Assembly: GCF_048751585.1 (NCBI RefSeq)
Contig: NZ_JAZHOB010000004.1
Location: forward strand, 310,001-374,000
From: G025836975 sp048751585
Lineage (GTDB): Bacteria; Pseudomonadota; Gammaproteobacteria; Burkholderiales; Burkholderiaceae_B
Direction: 5' to 3'
DNA length: 64,000 nt
Made by a program: the position numbers and the translations under genes. This document shows positions 1 to 8,969 of the stretch, one piece after another (the first letter of the stretch is position 1; every line of letters starts with the position of its first letter). Below the pieces are notes generated by a model. The model saw only the letters and a program-made list of their open reading frames with translations, was not told where the DNA came from and ran no database searches.

Positions 1-1
1 A

Positions 2-157
2 GGCCTTGTCGCCACCGGCCAGGCGGACGACAATGGCGACAAGGCTTTTGATGAAGAGCCGCTTGAACCGCCCATCGGCCTGTACCCGGACCTGGACGAT
101 ACCCCAACCGTAAGGCGCAGCATCGCGCCAACCACTGCCCGCAAGGAGTCTGCCTAG
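2..157 (+). CDS. C-terminal end of an unidentified protein (partial)
   Basis: An open frame enters from the left edge and ends with TAG at 155-157. The visible ~51 residues are acidic and proline-rich with no domain I recognise. The stop overlaps the GTG start of the next gene by one base (TAGTG), so the two are probably translationally coupled in one operon. The start lies outside the window. Confidence 0.5.
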   Translation, partial: GLVATGQADDNGDKAFDEEPLEPPIGLYPDLDDTPTVRRSIAPTTARKESA

Positions 158-2544
158 TGGCACCAAGAAACAGACACTCTTTCATTCCTCACCTTTTCTT
201 CTCTTGTTTTTACGTTGTATTGATCTTGCTGGCCGGCGCGGCCTTCCCCACCCGCGCCATCGCCCAAACCGACTCGGCTGCGGCGCCTCCGGCCCGCAAT
301 ACTCCTTCTTATGCCGCGCTGGCCGACTTGCTGGAAAACGACAAGGCGCGCGACAAGCTCATTGAACAATTGCGTAGCCTGGCCCCGGCAGACGCGCAAG
401 ACCCGGCGGCCGGCAGCGTCGCCTCGCCGGCTCAAGCCCAGTCCAACCGGAATCCCGCCGATCTGCCCCTGTCGCAACGCCTGGCCGTACAGCTGCAAAC
501 CTTTACCGCCGGCGTATTGCACGACACCGCCGCGACCATGGCGGCCGTGCGCGCAGCCCTCAGCGGCAAGGCCGTCCCCGGCAACCATCTGCGCGCATCC
601 CTGCCGGCCCTGAACGTGCTGTTGTTCACTCTATTGGGCACGCTGCTGGCCTATGCAGTCTTTCGCGCGCTGGCCAAGTTCGGCTTTGCCCGCCTGAATA
701 GCTGGATCCTGGACGACAAAGGAAAGACCGATCCGCCGCCCCAACTGACGTCCACCGTCAAGCGCTACCGTTATGCCTCGCTGGCGTTGAGCCGCAAGTT
801 GCTGGGCGTGCTGGCCGCTTTCCTGATCGATGTGGCGGCGACCCTGTCGGCGGCACTGGCCGGTTATGTGCTGTCCACGGTCTTGGCGGATGGCGCCGGC
901 GGCAAGTCCCTGTTCGCACTGCAGTTCCTGGCCGCCTTTGTCATGATCGAAATTGCCAAGGCCGTTTCACGGGGGGTGTTTGCCACCCGCTACGATCAGT
1001 TGCGGCTGCTGCCGCTGTCGCCCGAGGCGGCCGCCTACTGGAACCACTGGCTGACGCTGCTGATCGGCCTGACCGGCTACGGGCTGATGGTCGCCGTGCC
1101 GATCGCCGAAGCGGTCTTCCTGCCCGCGGCTGCCAAGATGCTGGGCTTGGTCATCATGCTGGGGGTCTATGTCTATGGCGTGCGCGTGGTCTGGAAGAAC
1201 CGCAAGGCGGTACGGGCCGGGCTGGTCGAGCGGGCCGAGCAATCCGGCACCGCCGTATTCGGCACCCTGCTTCGCGTGCTGGGCCGGGTCTGGCATTTGA
1301 TCGCACTGGCGTACTTTACGATGCTGCTGGCGGTCAGCCAGGCAAATCAGGACCAGGCATTGGTCTTCATGACACGCGCCACGATACAGACCGTTGCCGC
1401 CATGGCGATAGGCTTGGCCCTGGCTGCGGCACTATCGGCGCTGCTGTCGCGCCGCATCCAGTTGCCCGATGATTGGCGCCGCACCCTGCCCTTGCTGGAA
1501 TCGCGCATCAACGCTTATGTGCCGGCCACCCTGAAAGCCTTGCGCCTGCTGATCCTGATCACGGTGTCGCTGGTCGTTCTGGATGCATGGCACGCGTTCG
1601 ATCTGCTTGCCTGGCTGGAATCGGCCGATGGCCGCGCCACCGTCGCACTGATTTTCCGCGTGGGTATCATACTGGCCATGGCCGCGCTGAGCTGGACCGT
1701 GCTGGCCAGCCTTATCGAACATCGCCTGAGCCTGTCCCGCGACACCCATAGGCCCAGCGAGCGCGAGAAGACACTGCTCATGCTGTTTCGCAACGCGGCG
1801 GCGGTGGTCATCGCCACCATGACGGTGCTCATCGTGCTGTCGCAAATCGGCATCAACATCGGCCCGCTGATTGCCGGCGCGGGCGTAGCCGGCCTGGCCA
1901 TCGGCTTCGGCGCCCAGAAACTGGTTCAGGACGTGATTACCGGCGTGTTCATCCAACTGGAAAACGGCATGAACCAGAACGATGTGGTCGAGCTGGCGGG
2001 CATTTTCGGCACGGTGGAAAAGATAACCATCCGCTCGGTCGTCATCCGCACCCTGGACGGGGGCTACCACCTGATCCCCTTCTCGACCATCGACAAGCTG
2101 ACCAATCACACACGAGACTTCGGCTATCACTACGGCGAGTACAACATCGCGCACCGCGAGAATGTCGATGAGGCCATTGCGCAGCTGGAGCTGGCGTTCA
2201 AGGACTTGATGCAAGACCCGGAGCTGTCGCGCGAAGTGCTGGAAGACATCTCCATACCCGGCGTGACCGGCCTGACCGAGCGCGGTTTCACCATACGGGT
2301 GCTGATCAAGACCACGCCGGGCAATCAATGGGCCATACAACGCGGCTTCAACCGGCTGGTCAAGCAGCGCTTCGACGCGGCCGGCATCGAGCTGCCGTAT
2401 CCGCAAACCGTGCTGCATTTCGGACGCGACAAGCTGGGCTATGCCGCGCCGGTGGACGTGCGCGGAGTCGATGCCCTGAAGCACTCGGCGGGCACGACGC
2501 CCGCGCCCGGGCAAACCATGCGACCGGCCCTGGATGAAGGATAG
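157..2544 (+). CDS. MscS-family mechanosensitive channel (YbiO-like, long form)
   Basis: A 795-residue inner-membrane channel expected to open under hypo-osmotic stress. An N-terminal signal-like segment (about residues 8-30) is followed by a periplasmic stretch and many hydrophobic helices (about 150-560). The MscS pore and beta domain are clear near residues 569-655: a glycine/alanine-rich pore helix (GAGVAGLAIGFGAQ), then the region ending in a conserved P-F-S-T turn. The length and added N-terminal helices resemble E. coli YbiO (741 aa) rather than the small MscS. GTG is preferred as start because aaggag at 142-147 precedes it by nine bases. Family assignment is firm; the exact subfamily is inferred from length. 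Confidence 0.88.
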   Translation: MAPRNRHSFIPHLFFSCFYVVLILLAGAAFPTRAIAQTDSAAAPPARNTPSYAALADLLENDKARDKLIEQLRSLAPADAQDPAAGSVASPAQAQSNRNPADLPLSQRLAVQLQTFTAGVLHDTAATMAAVRAALSGKAVPGNHLRASLPALNVLLFTLLGTLLAYAVFRALAKFGFARLNSWILDDKGKTDPPPQLTSTVKRYRYASLALSRKLLGVLAAFLIDVAATLSAALAGYVLSTVLADGAGGKSLFALQFLAAFVMIEIAKAVSRGVFATRYDQLRLLPLSPEAAAYWNHWLTLLIGLTGYGLMVAVPIAEAVFLPAAAKMLGLVIMLGVYVYGVRVVWKNRKAVRAGLVERAEQSGTAVFGTLLRVLGRVWHLIALAYFTMLLAVSQANQDQALVFMTRATIQTVAAMAIGLALAAALSALLSRRIQLPDDWRRTLPLLESRINAYVPATLKALRLLILITVSLVVLDAWHAFDLLAWLESADGRATVALIFRVGIILAMAALSWTVLASLIEHRLSLSRDTHRPSEREKTLLMLFRNAAAVVIATMTVLIVLSQIGINIGPLIAGAGVAGLAIGFGAQKLVQDVITGVFIQLENGMNQNDVVELAGIFGTVEKITIRSVVIRTLDGGYHLIPFSTIDKLTNHTRDFGYHYGEYNIAHRENVDEAIAQLELAFKDLMQDPELSREVLEDISIPGVTGLTERGFTIRVLIKTTPGNQWAIQRGFNRLVKQRFDAAGIELPYPQTVLHFGRDKLGYAAPVDVRGVDALKHSAGTTPAPGQTMRPALDEG

Positions 2545-2554
2545 CCGGCCAAGG

Positions 2555-2576
2555 CCGCCAGGCCGGGGCCTGGCGG
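2555..2576. terminator. Hairpin between convergent genes
   Basis: An 8-bp perfect stem (CCGCCAGG at 2555-2562 with CCTGGCGG at 2569-2576) lies in the 38-bp gap between the converging channel gene and ubiX. It is well placed to terminate both, but there is no strong T tract, so its efficiency is uncertain. Confidence 0.5.
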
Positions 2577-2582
2577 TTGCGC

Positions 2583-3185
2583 CTATTCGGAAGCGGCCTG
2601 CGGCCCGGACTCAGGCGCGATGCCGTCCCATCGGGGTCCCGGCACATGGATATCAAAAAGTTCGAGCACGCGAGCCACAGTGTGATCGACCATATCGTCC
2701 AGCGTCTTGGGATGATGATAGAAGGCCGGCAGCGGCGGGAAGATGACGCCCCCCATTTCGGTCACGGCGGTCATATTGCGCAAGTGCGCCAGATTCAGCG
2801 GCGTTTCGCGCACCATCATGACCAGGCGCCGGCGTTCTTTGAGCGTGACGTCCGCGGCACGGGTAATCAGATTGTCGGACAGGCCGTGGGCCACAGCGGC
2901 CAGCGTGCGCATGGAACACGGCACAACCACCATGCCGGCGGTGGCAAAGCCCCCACTGGACAGTGTGGCGCCCACATCGCGAAAACTGTAGACGCGATCC
3001 GCCAGGGCATGAACGTCCTGCCGGGTCTGGTTCAGCTCGTACTTGATATTGAGCACACCCGGCGGAGACACCACCAAGTGCGTTTCAACATCGGGTACAG
3101 CCTGCAGCGCCTGCAGCATGCGCACGGCGTAAATGGCGCCTGTGGCGCCCGTTACCCCGACGACCAGCCGGCGTTTTTGAATCAC
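2583..3185 (-). CDS. ubiX: Flavin prenyltransferase UbiX
   Basis: A 200-residue UbiX/Pad1 protein that prenylates FMN to make the cofactor used by UbiD-type decarboxylases in ubiquinone synthesis. Seen: N-terminal flavodoxin-like loop VGVTGATGAIYAVRML, the central VVPCSMRTLAAVAHG segment, and R-R-L-V-M-M-V-R-E-T-P, all typical of the family. The length is normal. Its start overlaps the end of grxD by four bases (ATGA), so it is the last gene of the hemA-prfA-prmC-grxD-ubiX run. Confidence 0.95.
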   Translation of the reverse strand: MIQKRRLVVGVTGATGAIYAVRMLQALQAVPDVETHLVVSPPGVLNIKYELNQTRQDVHALADRVYSFRDVGATLSSGGFATAGMVVVPCSMRTLAAVAHGLSDNLITRAADVTLKERRRLVMMVRETPLNLAHLRNMTAVTEMGGVIFPPLPAFYHHPKTLDDMVDHTVARVLELFDIHVPGPRWDGIAPESGPQAASE

Positions 3186-3508
3186 GCAAGCGCCCCGGCC
3201 TCTTTCAATACCGTGGCCAGTTCGCCGTTTTCATACATCTCGGCAATGATGTCGGAGCCGCCGAGGAATTCGCCCGCGACGTACAGTTGCGGGATGGTCG
3301 GCCAGTTGGAGTAGGCCTTGATGCCTTGGCGTACTTGGTCGTCATCCAGCACATTGACCGTAACCAGCTTGGTCACTCCGGACGCCTTCAACACCTGTAT
3401 GGCGCGGCCCGAGAAGCCGCATTGAGGGAACTGGGCTGTGCCCTTCATAAACAGCACAACAGGGTTTGCCGTGACAGTTTCACGAATAAAATCTTGAACT
3501 TCGCTCAT
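3182..3508 (-). CDS. grxD: Monothiol glutaredoxin (Grx4/GrxD)
   Basis: A 108-residue monothiol glutaredoxin that binds a [2Fe-2S] cluster with glutathione and acts in Fe-S cluster trafficking. The active-site motif CGFS follows K-G-T-A-Q-F-P-Q, and the later W-P-T-I-P-Q-L-Y and G-G-S-D-I glutathione-binding motifs are intact. It is co-directional with prmC upstream (51-bp gap) and overlaps ubiX downstream. Confidence 0.95.
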   Translation of the reverse strand: MSEVQDFIRETVTANPVVLFMKGTAQFPQCGFSGRAIQVLKASGVTKLVTVNVLDDDQVRQGIKAYSNWPTIPQLYVAGEFLGGSDIIAEMYENGELATVLKEAGALA

Positions 3509-3559
3509 GATGCTCTCGTTTCCAGAAAAAAGGTTGCGGACGGCCTTGATGGGCCATCC

Positions 3560-4375
3560 CTAATTATAGATACCGCCGGTCACCCGTTCTATGCCCGCCA
3601 GATCCGGCAGGCTGGCCACCCGGCTAAAGCCGGATGACTCCATTATTCCACGTACCGCCGCCGCCTGGTCCCAGCCATGTTCCATGAACAGGCCACCTTG
3701 GGACGCCAGCCAGTGTCCAGCCCCTTGGGCAATCGCACGCAAGGCAGCCAGGCCGTCGCCGTTGTCCGTCAGGGCCGAAGGCGGTTCGAAACGCAGATCG
3801 CCCTGCCGCAGATGCGGATCGGACGCTGCAATATACGGCGGATTCGAAACAATCAGGTCAAAAGCCCCAACGTCCGGCAGGGCATCGTACCAATTACCGT
3901 GGAAAAATTCGACCGCGGCGCCCAGGGTTTGCGCATTTTGTTGCGCCACATCAAGCGCCTGGGCGCTTGAATCGGAGGCCAGCACCCGCGCATCGGGACG
4001 ATCAAGGGCAATCGAAATGGCGATGGCGCCGGTGCCCGTACCCAAGTCCAGCACCCGGGGCGCCATGCGCCCTTGCAGATGCCGCAAGCCCGTTTCCACA
4101 AGAAGCTCGGTCTCCGGACGCGGTATCAGGACGGCGGGCGACACCAGGAAGTCCCGGCCCATGAATTCGCGGACCCCAATGATATAGGCCATGGGCTCAC
4201 CGTTCAGCCGGCGGGCCTCCAATTCGCGGAAGCGGGCTAGTTTTTCCGGAGCGATGGGATCGCCGTCATGGGCAATCAGCCACACGCGCGGCACTTGAAG
4301 CACATGCTGCCACAGCATCTGGAATTCGAGCCGCGGCAGCTTGCTGTCCAGCGACAGGCCGCGCAGGGTCTCCAT
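3560..4375 (-). CDS. prmC: Release factor glutamine N5-methyltransferase PrmC
   Basis: A 271-residue SAM-dependent methyltransferase that modifies the glutamine of the GGQ motif in peptide release factors. Motif I (LDLGTGTGAIAISIA) and the catalytic NPPY motif are visible. It lies four bases downstream of prfA, which encodes one of its substrates, so the operon pairs enzyme and target. The N-terminal helical domain is also present and the length is typical. Confidence 0.95.
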   Translation of the reverse strand: METLRGLSLDSKLPRLEFQMLWQHVLQVPRVWLIAHDGDPIAPEKLARFRELEARRLNGEPMAYIIGVREFMGRDFLVSPAVLIPRPETELLVETGLRHLQGRMAPRVLDLGTGTGAIAISIALDRPDARVLASDSSAQALDVAQQNAQTLGAAVEFFHGNWYDALPDVGAFDLIVSNPPYIAASDPHLRQGDLRFEPPSALTDNGDGLAALRAIAQGAGHWLASQGGLFMEHGWDQAAAVRGIMESSGFSRVASLPDLAGIERVTGGIYN

Positions 4376-4379
4376 GGCG

Positions 4380-5459
4380 CTAGTCCTGTCCCAGGGACGC
4401 CAGCAGTTCGGCCTGATGCTCGGCCAGCAGCGCGCCGGTCAATTCGTCCAGATCGCCTTCCATGATGCTGCCCAGCTTGTACAGCGTAAGGTTGATCCGG
4501 TGATCCGTTACCCGGCCCTGCGGATAGTTGTAGGTCCGTATGCGCTCGGAGCGGTCTCCCGTGCCGACCAGGCTCTTGCGCTGCGCCGCCTCTTTATCGT
4601 GCTGCTCCTGCTGCTGCTTGTCCTTCAAGCGGGCCGCCAGCACCTGCATGGCCTTGTCCTTGTTGCGGTGCTGCGAACGATCGTCCTGGCATTCCACCAC
4701 CATGCCTGTTGGCAAGTGCGTGATGCGCACGGCCGAATCCGTCTTGTTGATGTGCTGACCGCCGGCGCCACTGGCGCGGAAGGTATCGATGCGCAATTCC
4801 GACGGATTGATGACGATATCGCTTTGCGCGTCGGCCTCGGGCAGCACGGCCACCGTGCAGGCCGAAGTATGGATGCGCCCCTGGGTTTCCGTTTCGGGCA
4901 CGCGCTGCACGCGATGCGCTCCGGATTCGAACTTCAGGCGGCCGTACACCCCGTCGCCGTCCACCCGCGCAATGACTTCCTTATAGCCGCCGACTTCGGA
5001 TTCGCTGGTCGACATGAGCTCCACCTTCCAGCCGTTATTCTCGGCATAGCGGCTGTACATGCGCAGCAGATCGCCGGCAAACAAGGCGCTTTCGTCGCCG
5101 CCGGTTCCCGCCCGTATTTCCAGGAATACGCTGCGGCTGTCGTCGGGATCGCGGGGCAGCAACAGCACTTGCAGCTCGTCCGCCAGCGCCTCCAGCCGGG
5201 CCTTGCCCAGCTTCAGCTCCTCTTCGGCCATGGCGCGCATTTCCGGATCGGACACCATGTCCTGCGCGGCCTGTATGTCCTCTTCCGTCGCGGTATAGGC
5301 ATTGAACACCGTCACCACCGGGTCCAGCTCGGCCCGTTCGCGCGATATCTTGCGGTAACGGTCCATATCGCCGGCGATTTCGGGTTCGGCCAACAATGCG
5401 TCGACCTCGATTAATCGGTGAGCAAGCTGCTCCAGCCGATTGCGCATGGATGTTTTCAT
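4380..5459 (-). CDS. prfA: Peptide chain release factor 1
   Basis: A 359-residue RF1 that recognises UAA and UAG and triggers peptide release in the ribosome. Seen: GAGGQHINKTDSAVRITHLP with the catalytic GGQ, and the anticodon-like PxT region earlier in domain 2. The length is normal. RF1 efficiency matters for the amber-interrupted gene at 13515-14066. It lies between hemA and prmC on the minus strand, the usual order in this lineage. Confidence 0.96.
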   Translation of the reverse strand: MKTSMRNRLEQLAHRLIEVDALLAEPEIAGDMDRYRKISRERAELDPVVTVFNAYTATEEDIQAAQDMVSDPEMRAMAEEELKLGKARLEALADELQVLLLPRDPDDSRSVFLEIRAGTGGDESALFAGDLLRMYSRYAENNGWKVELMSTSESEVGGYKEVIARVDGDGVYGRLKFESGAHRVQRVPETETQGRIHTSACTVAVLPEADAQSDIVINPSELRIDTFRASGAGGQHINKTDSAVRITHLPTGMVVECQDDRSQHRNKDKAMQVLAARLKDKQQQEQHDKEAAQRKSLVGTGDRSERIRTYNYPQGRVTDHRINLTLYKLGSIMEGDLDELTGALLAEHQAELLASLGQD

Positions 5460-5528
5460 AGAAAAAAGGGAATCAAACAGTTGATGAAGCGGACGCGAAA
5501 AAAGCGGGCATGGCCCGAAACAGCATCG

Positions 5529-6803
5529 CTAACGACGGCGTTCCACCGTGGGCAGCAGCCGCGGCAGCAGGGCCAGCAGTTGCTGGCGGTCGTCGCTTTC
5601 ACTTCGATTGAGCGCGGCCAGCGGGCCGTGCATGTATTTTTGCGTCAGGCCGTGGGCCAGTTGCTCGAGAACCTGTTCGGGGGAATCGCCGCGGGCCAGC
5701 ATGCGCCGGGCACGCTCCAGCTCGTTGCGGCGAACCTGGTCGGCCGCCTGCTGAAAGTCCATGATGGCCGGAACGATTTCGCGATTCTGCAGCCAATGCA
5801 TGAAATTCTGCACACGCGTCTCGATGATCGCCTCGGCCTGCACCACTGCGGCGCGGCGCGCGTCGGTGCCGCTTTGCACCATGCGGCCCAGGTCGTCGAC
5901 GGTATAAAGGTATACGTCGGCCAGCCGGCCGACCTCGGTCTCGATGTCGCGCGGCACGGCCAGGTCTATCATCACCATCGGACGATGGCGCCGCGAGCGC
6001 GTAGCCCTTTCGACCATCCCTAATCCAAGGATGGGCAAGGAGCTTGCCGTACAGGAAACGATGACATCGAAGTCGGCGAGCTTGTCCGGGATGTCGGACA
6101 GCTTCATGGTCTTGGCCACGAAGCGCGAAGCCAGAAGGTCGGCGCGTTCCAGCGTGCGGTTGGCGACGACGACATGTTTGGGATTCAGGGCGGCGAAGTG
6201 CGTGGCACAGAGTTCGATCATCTCGCCGGCGCCGATGAACAGCACATTGGCTTGCGACAAGTCGCCGAATACGCGTTCGGCCAAACGCACGGCGGCCGCC
6301 GCCATGGACACCGAATGCGCCCCGATGGCGGTTTGCGAACGGACTTCCTTGGCTACCGAGAAGGTCCGCTGGAAAAGCTGGTGCAGCAGGGTGCCCAGCG
6401 CACCGGCCTGCTCGGCTGCCCGGACCGCATCCTTCATTTGACCAAGGATTTGCGGCTCGCCCAGCACCATGGAATCCAGTCCGCTGGCCACGCGGAAGGC
6501 GTGGCGGACCGCATCGTTCTGCTGGTACTGGTACAGATGGGGCTGCAGGCTGCCCGCTTCCAGGCGATTGAAATCCGCCAGCCAGGCCGGCAAATGCTCG
6601 GACACCTGGGGTTCGGCCGCACAGTAGATTTCGGTGCGATTACAGGTGGACAGGATGGCAGCTTCTTTGACGGACGCACCGAATGCGGATCGCAGGCCGT
6701 CCAGCGCAGGCCTTAAGACATCGATCGGAAACGACACGCGTTCGCGCACCGATACCGGAGCGGAAACGTGATTCAGACCGAAAGTTAAGACGTCGACAGA
6801 CAT
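5529..6803 (-). CDS. hemA: Glutamyl-tRNA reductase
   Basis: A 424-residue enzyme that reduces glutamyl-tRNA(Glu) to glutamate-1-semialdehyde, the first committed step of tetrapyrrole synthesis. The N-terminal catalytic motif ILSTCNRTEIY carries the nucleophilic cysteine, followed by the NADPH-binding segment FIGAGEMIELCA and the C-terminal dimerisation helices. It is the first gene of the minus-strand operon and is transcribed away from the tRNA-Phe gene. Confidence 0.96.
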   Translation of the reverse strand: MSVDVLTFGLNHVSAPVSVRERVSFPIDVLRPALDGLRSAFGASVKEAAILSTCNRTEIYCAAEPQVSEHLPAWLADFNRLEAGSLQPHLYQYQQNDAVRHAFRVASGLDSMVLGEPQILGQMKDAVRAAEQAGALGTLLHQLFQRTFSVAKEVRSQTAIGAHSVSMAAAAVRLAERVFGDLSQANVLFIGAGEMIELCATHFAALNPKHVVVANRTLERADLLASRFVAKTMKLSDIPDKLADFDVIVSCTASSLPILGLGMVERATRSRRHRPMVMIDLAVPRDIETEVGRLADVYLYTVDDLGRMVQSGTDARRAAVVQAEAIIETRVQNFMHWLQNREIVPAIMDFQQAADQVRRNELERARRMLARGDSPEQVLEQLAHGLTQKYMHGPLAALNRSESDDRQQLLALLPRLLPTVERRR

Positions 6804-6972
6804 GTATCGTTAAATAGGCGGAAAGCTGTGCATATGCAAACGGGATTATAGTCGCCACTGAACTTTTCCTGAAATTTCGGCTTGCGCTGGCGCAAACTTA
6901 TGCAAGAATAGCGGGTTCCTGTGGCGGAAAAGCACACATTTTATTTTTCGTGTATGATTTCGCCTTCTTGAT

Positions 6973-7048
6973 GGCCTGGTAGCTCAGTCGGTAGAGCAGA
7001 GGATTGAAAATCCTTGTGTCGGTGGTTCGATTCCGCCCCAGGCCACCA
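6973..7048 (+). tRNA. tRNA-Phe (GAA), attachment site of the integrated element
   Basis: A complete cloverleaf can be folded: acceptor GGCCTGG/CCAGGCC, D arm with AGTCGGTA, anticodon loop TTGAAAA with GAA, T arm GGTGG-TTCGATT-CCGCC, discriminator A and encoded CCA. A P4-type integrase gene starts about 170 bp downstream in the same direction, the usual arrangement for elements that recombine into the 3' end of a tRNA gene. That this tRNA is the attachment site is inferred from position; no second copy of its 3' end was found in direct orientation in the window. Confidence 0.96.
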
Positions 7049-7160
7049 CCCCGCTGTTCCAGCACGCTTCAAAACATCCCAAACCGCAGACAAATCAGTA
7101 CCTTAGGCGAGAGTTATTGCCCAAGGCGTCTCACTGCGCGTCGCTACATCCCGCATTTGT

Positions 7161-7217
7161 CTGTACCCCCGTCTGTACCCCACAATAGTTTCTTGAAAAA
7201 CAGCCTTTGGGGGTACA
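7161..7217. promoter_or_regulatory. Probable integrase arm-type repeats (gtacccc)
   Basis: Two direct copies of CTGTACCCC (7161-7169 and 7173-7181) are spaced 12 bp start to start. An inverted copy (GGGGGTACA, 7209-7217) sits just before the integrase start and doubles as its ribosome binding site. Such repeats between a tRNA and a P4-type integrase commonly serve as integrase or excisionase binding sites. The same pair with the same spacing recurs at 63962-63984. Confidence 0.55.
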
Positions 7218-7221
7218 AGTC

Positions 7222-8535
7222 GTGGGTTTACTAAGCGAAACTCAGATCAAAGCGGCCAAGCCTGGCCCGAAAGAATACATGCTGAACGACGGGGACAATC
7301 TGTACCTGCGTGTACGATCCACCGGTAAAGCTTGGATTTACCGCTATATGAAGGACAGCAAACCCATAAAACTCGGAATGGGGCCATACCCGGAAGTCAC
7401 GCTCGCACAAGCTCGAACCAAGGCATATGAAGCTAATAGTCAGCGAGCCAATGGCTTAGACCCGAAGGAAGTCCGTGAACAACTAGCAGAACAGACACGT
7501 ATCGCTCGTCTGCATACCTTCGAGCTACTGGCGCGCGCCTGGCACGCCAGTGCTAAGAAAGACAGGGAATGGTCGGAGGATTATGCCCAGAAGGTCATAC
7601 GACATCTGGAGATCCACATTTTCCCGTGGGTCGGACACAAACCGATCGAGATGATTCTTCCAACGGAAATAGTCCGATGCCTGCACCGTCCAAAAGATCG
7701 CGGTAACTTGGAAACTGCTCAACGTGTGCGTGAGGCCGTTCAGCATGTCTACCAGTACGCTGTTGATGTCGGCGCTCTGGAGCCGAGCAAGAATTTCGTC
7801 AACAAGAACACCGGCGGCCTGCCACCGCCACGCAGTCGGCATTTCGCAGCGATTACCGAGCCGGCCCAACTTGGGCAACTGCTCCGCGATATTCGCAGCT
7901 ACCACGGCCAGTTCATCACGCGGTGTGCATTGCGGCTTGCGCCCATGATGTTTCAGCGGCCAGGCCAGATCCGGCTCGCCGACTGGGAGGATATCAGCCT
8001 TGAAGTTGAACTATGGCGTTGCCCGCCGGAGAAAATGAAGATGCGCGAGTGGCAAAAACGCGATAGCCGCACGCCGGCACACATCGTCCCGCTACCTCGC
8101 CAAGCCTTGGAAATCCTGCGCGAGCTATACCCGTTGACTGGCCCGACCGGCCCCGTATTCCGTAGCATGTCACGACGCTCGGAGAAAAGTCGCTACATCA
8201 GCGACAACACGATTAACGCGGCGCTGCGCACCATGGGCTATGACACCAAGGAAGAAATAACCGGTCACGGCTTTCGCGCCACAGCACGCACGATGATCCG
8301 CGAACATCTGGGCTGGGAGCCCGACGTCATCGAACGCCATCTGGCGCACACTTCAGACGAAGAGCTCGGCAGCAGTTATGACCGCGCTGCCTTTATTGCC
8401 CAGCGCAAAACGATGGTGCAGCAATGGGCCGACTTTCTGGATGAACTGGAAGTTGGGCAGATGCCAATGCCCGAGGACAACATACTGCAATTCATCCGTT
8501 ATCGGCCACGGCCTGCGCTACGGGTTAGGGCATGA
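7222..8535 (+). CDS. int: P4-type tyrosine site-specific integrase
   Basis: A ~437-residue tyrosine recombinase with an N-terminal arm-binding domain (LLSETQIKAAKPGPKEY), a core-binding SAM-like domain and a C-terminal catalytic domain. Seen: the first catalytic arginine region QRPGQIRLADW, the HGFRATARTM box, and ERHLAHTSDEELGSSYDRA with the nucleophilic tyrosine. GTG at 7222 is chosen because ggggg lies eight bases upstream and the protein then begins as the family does; the TTG at 7207 has no Shine-Dalgarno sequence. It should integrate and, with an excisionase, excise the element at tRNA-Phe. Confidence 0.93.
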   Translation: MGLLSETQIKAAKPGPKEYMLNDGDNLYLRVRSTGKAWIYRYMKDSKPIKLGMGPYPEVTLAQARTKAYEANSQRANGLDPKEVREQLAEQTRIARLHTFELLARAWHASAKKDREWSEDYAQKVIRHLEIHIFPWVGHKPIEMILPTEIVRCLHRPKDRGNLETAQRVREAVQHVYQYAVDVGALEPSKNFVNKNTGGLPPPRSRHFAAITEPAQLGQLLRDIRSYHGQFITRCALRLAPMMFQRPGQIRLADWEDISLEVELWRCPPEKMKMREWQKRDSRTPAHIVPLPRQALEILRELYPLTGPTGPVFRSMSRRSEKSRYISDNTINAALRTMGYDTKEEITGHGFRATARTMIREHLGWEPDVIERHLAHTSDEELGSSYDRAAFIAQRKTMVQQWADFLDELEVGQMPMPEDNILQFIRYRPRPALRVRA

Positions 8536-8619
8536 CAGGACTCAGGCCATTGCTATCTATATTGACACCTGGGCCACACCCGCAAGATCGCTAGCTGTAT
8601 CTCCCCAAGGAGCCTGTCT

Positions 8620-8913
8620 ATGAATGAACCTCTCTCCGAGGTCATCCGCATCCGGGTGACCCCGTCTCATGCTGCACGTCTGGGCGAGGCTGCCGCCCTT
8701 TCCGGGCTTTCCCTCTCCAACTACATAAGGCGGCGACTGTCTGCCGACGACACGCTGCAGGAAGAACTGACGCTGCTGCGCCAGATAGTGGCCGACCTGG
8801 GCCATCTGCACGAAACCCGCGTGGCTGCCGTCGAAACTGCTTATCTCGTGCGAGCCATGGCCAAGCCTGAACAGATCGCCATCGCCCAACAGAATCTGCA
8901 GCGTCAACGCTGA
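8620..8913 (+). CDS. Ribbon-helix-helix protein, possible relaxosome accessory (TrwA/MobC-like)
   Basis: A 97-residue protein that opens with a ribbon-helix-helix domain: VIRIRVTPSHAARLGEAAAL then a short turn and SLSNYIRRRL. A helical C-terminal region follows. Small RHH proteins in conjugative elements bind oriT and help load the relaxase, or repress transfer operons. The aaggag at 8607-8612 fixes the start. It is the first gene after the integrase and precedes the secretion genes. Its accessory role is inferred from context. Confidence 0.65.
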   Translation: MNEPLSEVIRIRVTPSHAARLGEAAALSGLSLSNYIRRRLSADDTLQEELTLLRQIVADLGHLHETRVAAVETAYLVRAMAKPEQIAIAQQNLQRQR

Positions 8914-8969
8914 CCCTCCTAGGTCTTTTCCAAGGCCGCCTGCCGCACCCCTTCCCCGGAGACCTCTTC

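Noticed and set aside
1432..2514. A 360-residue minus-strand frame opposite the MscS-type gene
   Set aside because: It is the antisense of a clear channel gene with GC-rich codon bias and shows no family motif.
7207..7221. TTG at 7207 as the integrase start
   Set aside because: It has no Shine-Dalgarno sequence, whereas GTG 7222 follows ggggg at good spacing and gives the family's usual N terminus.
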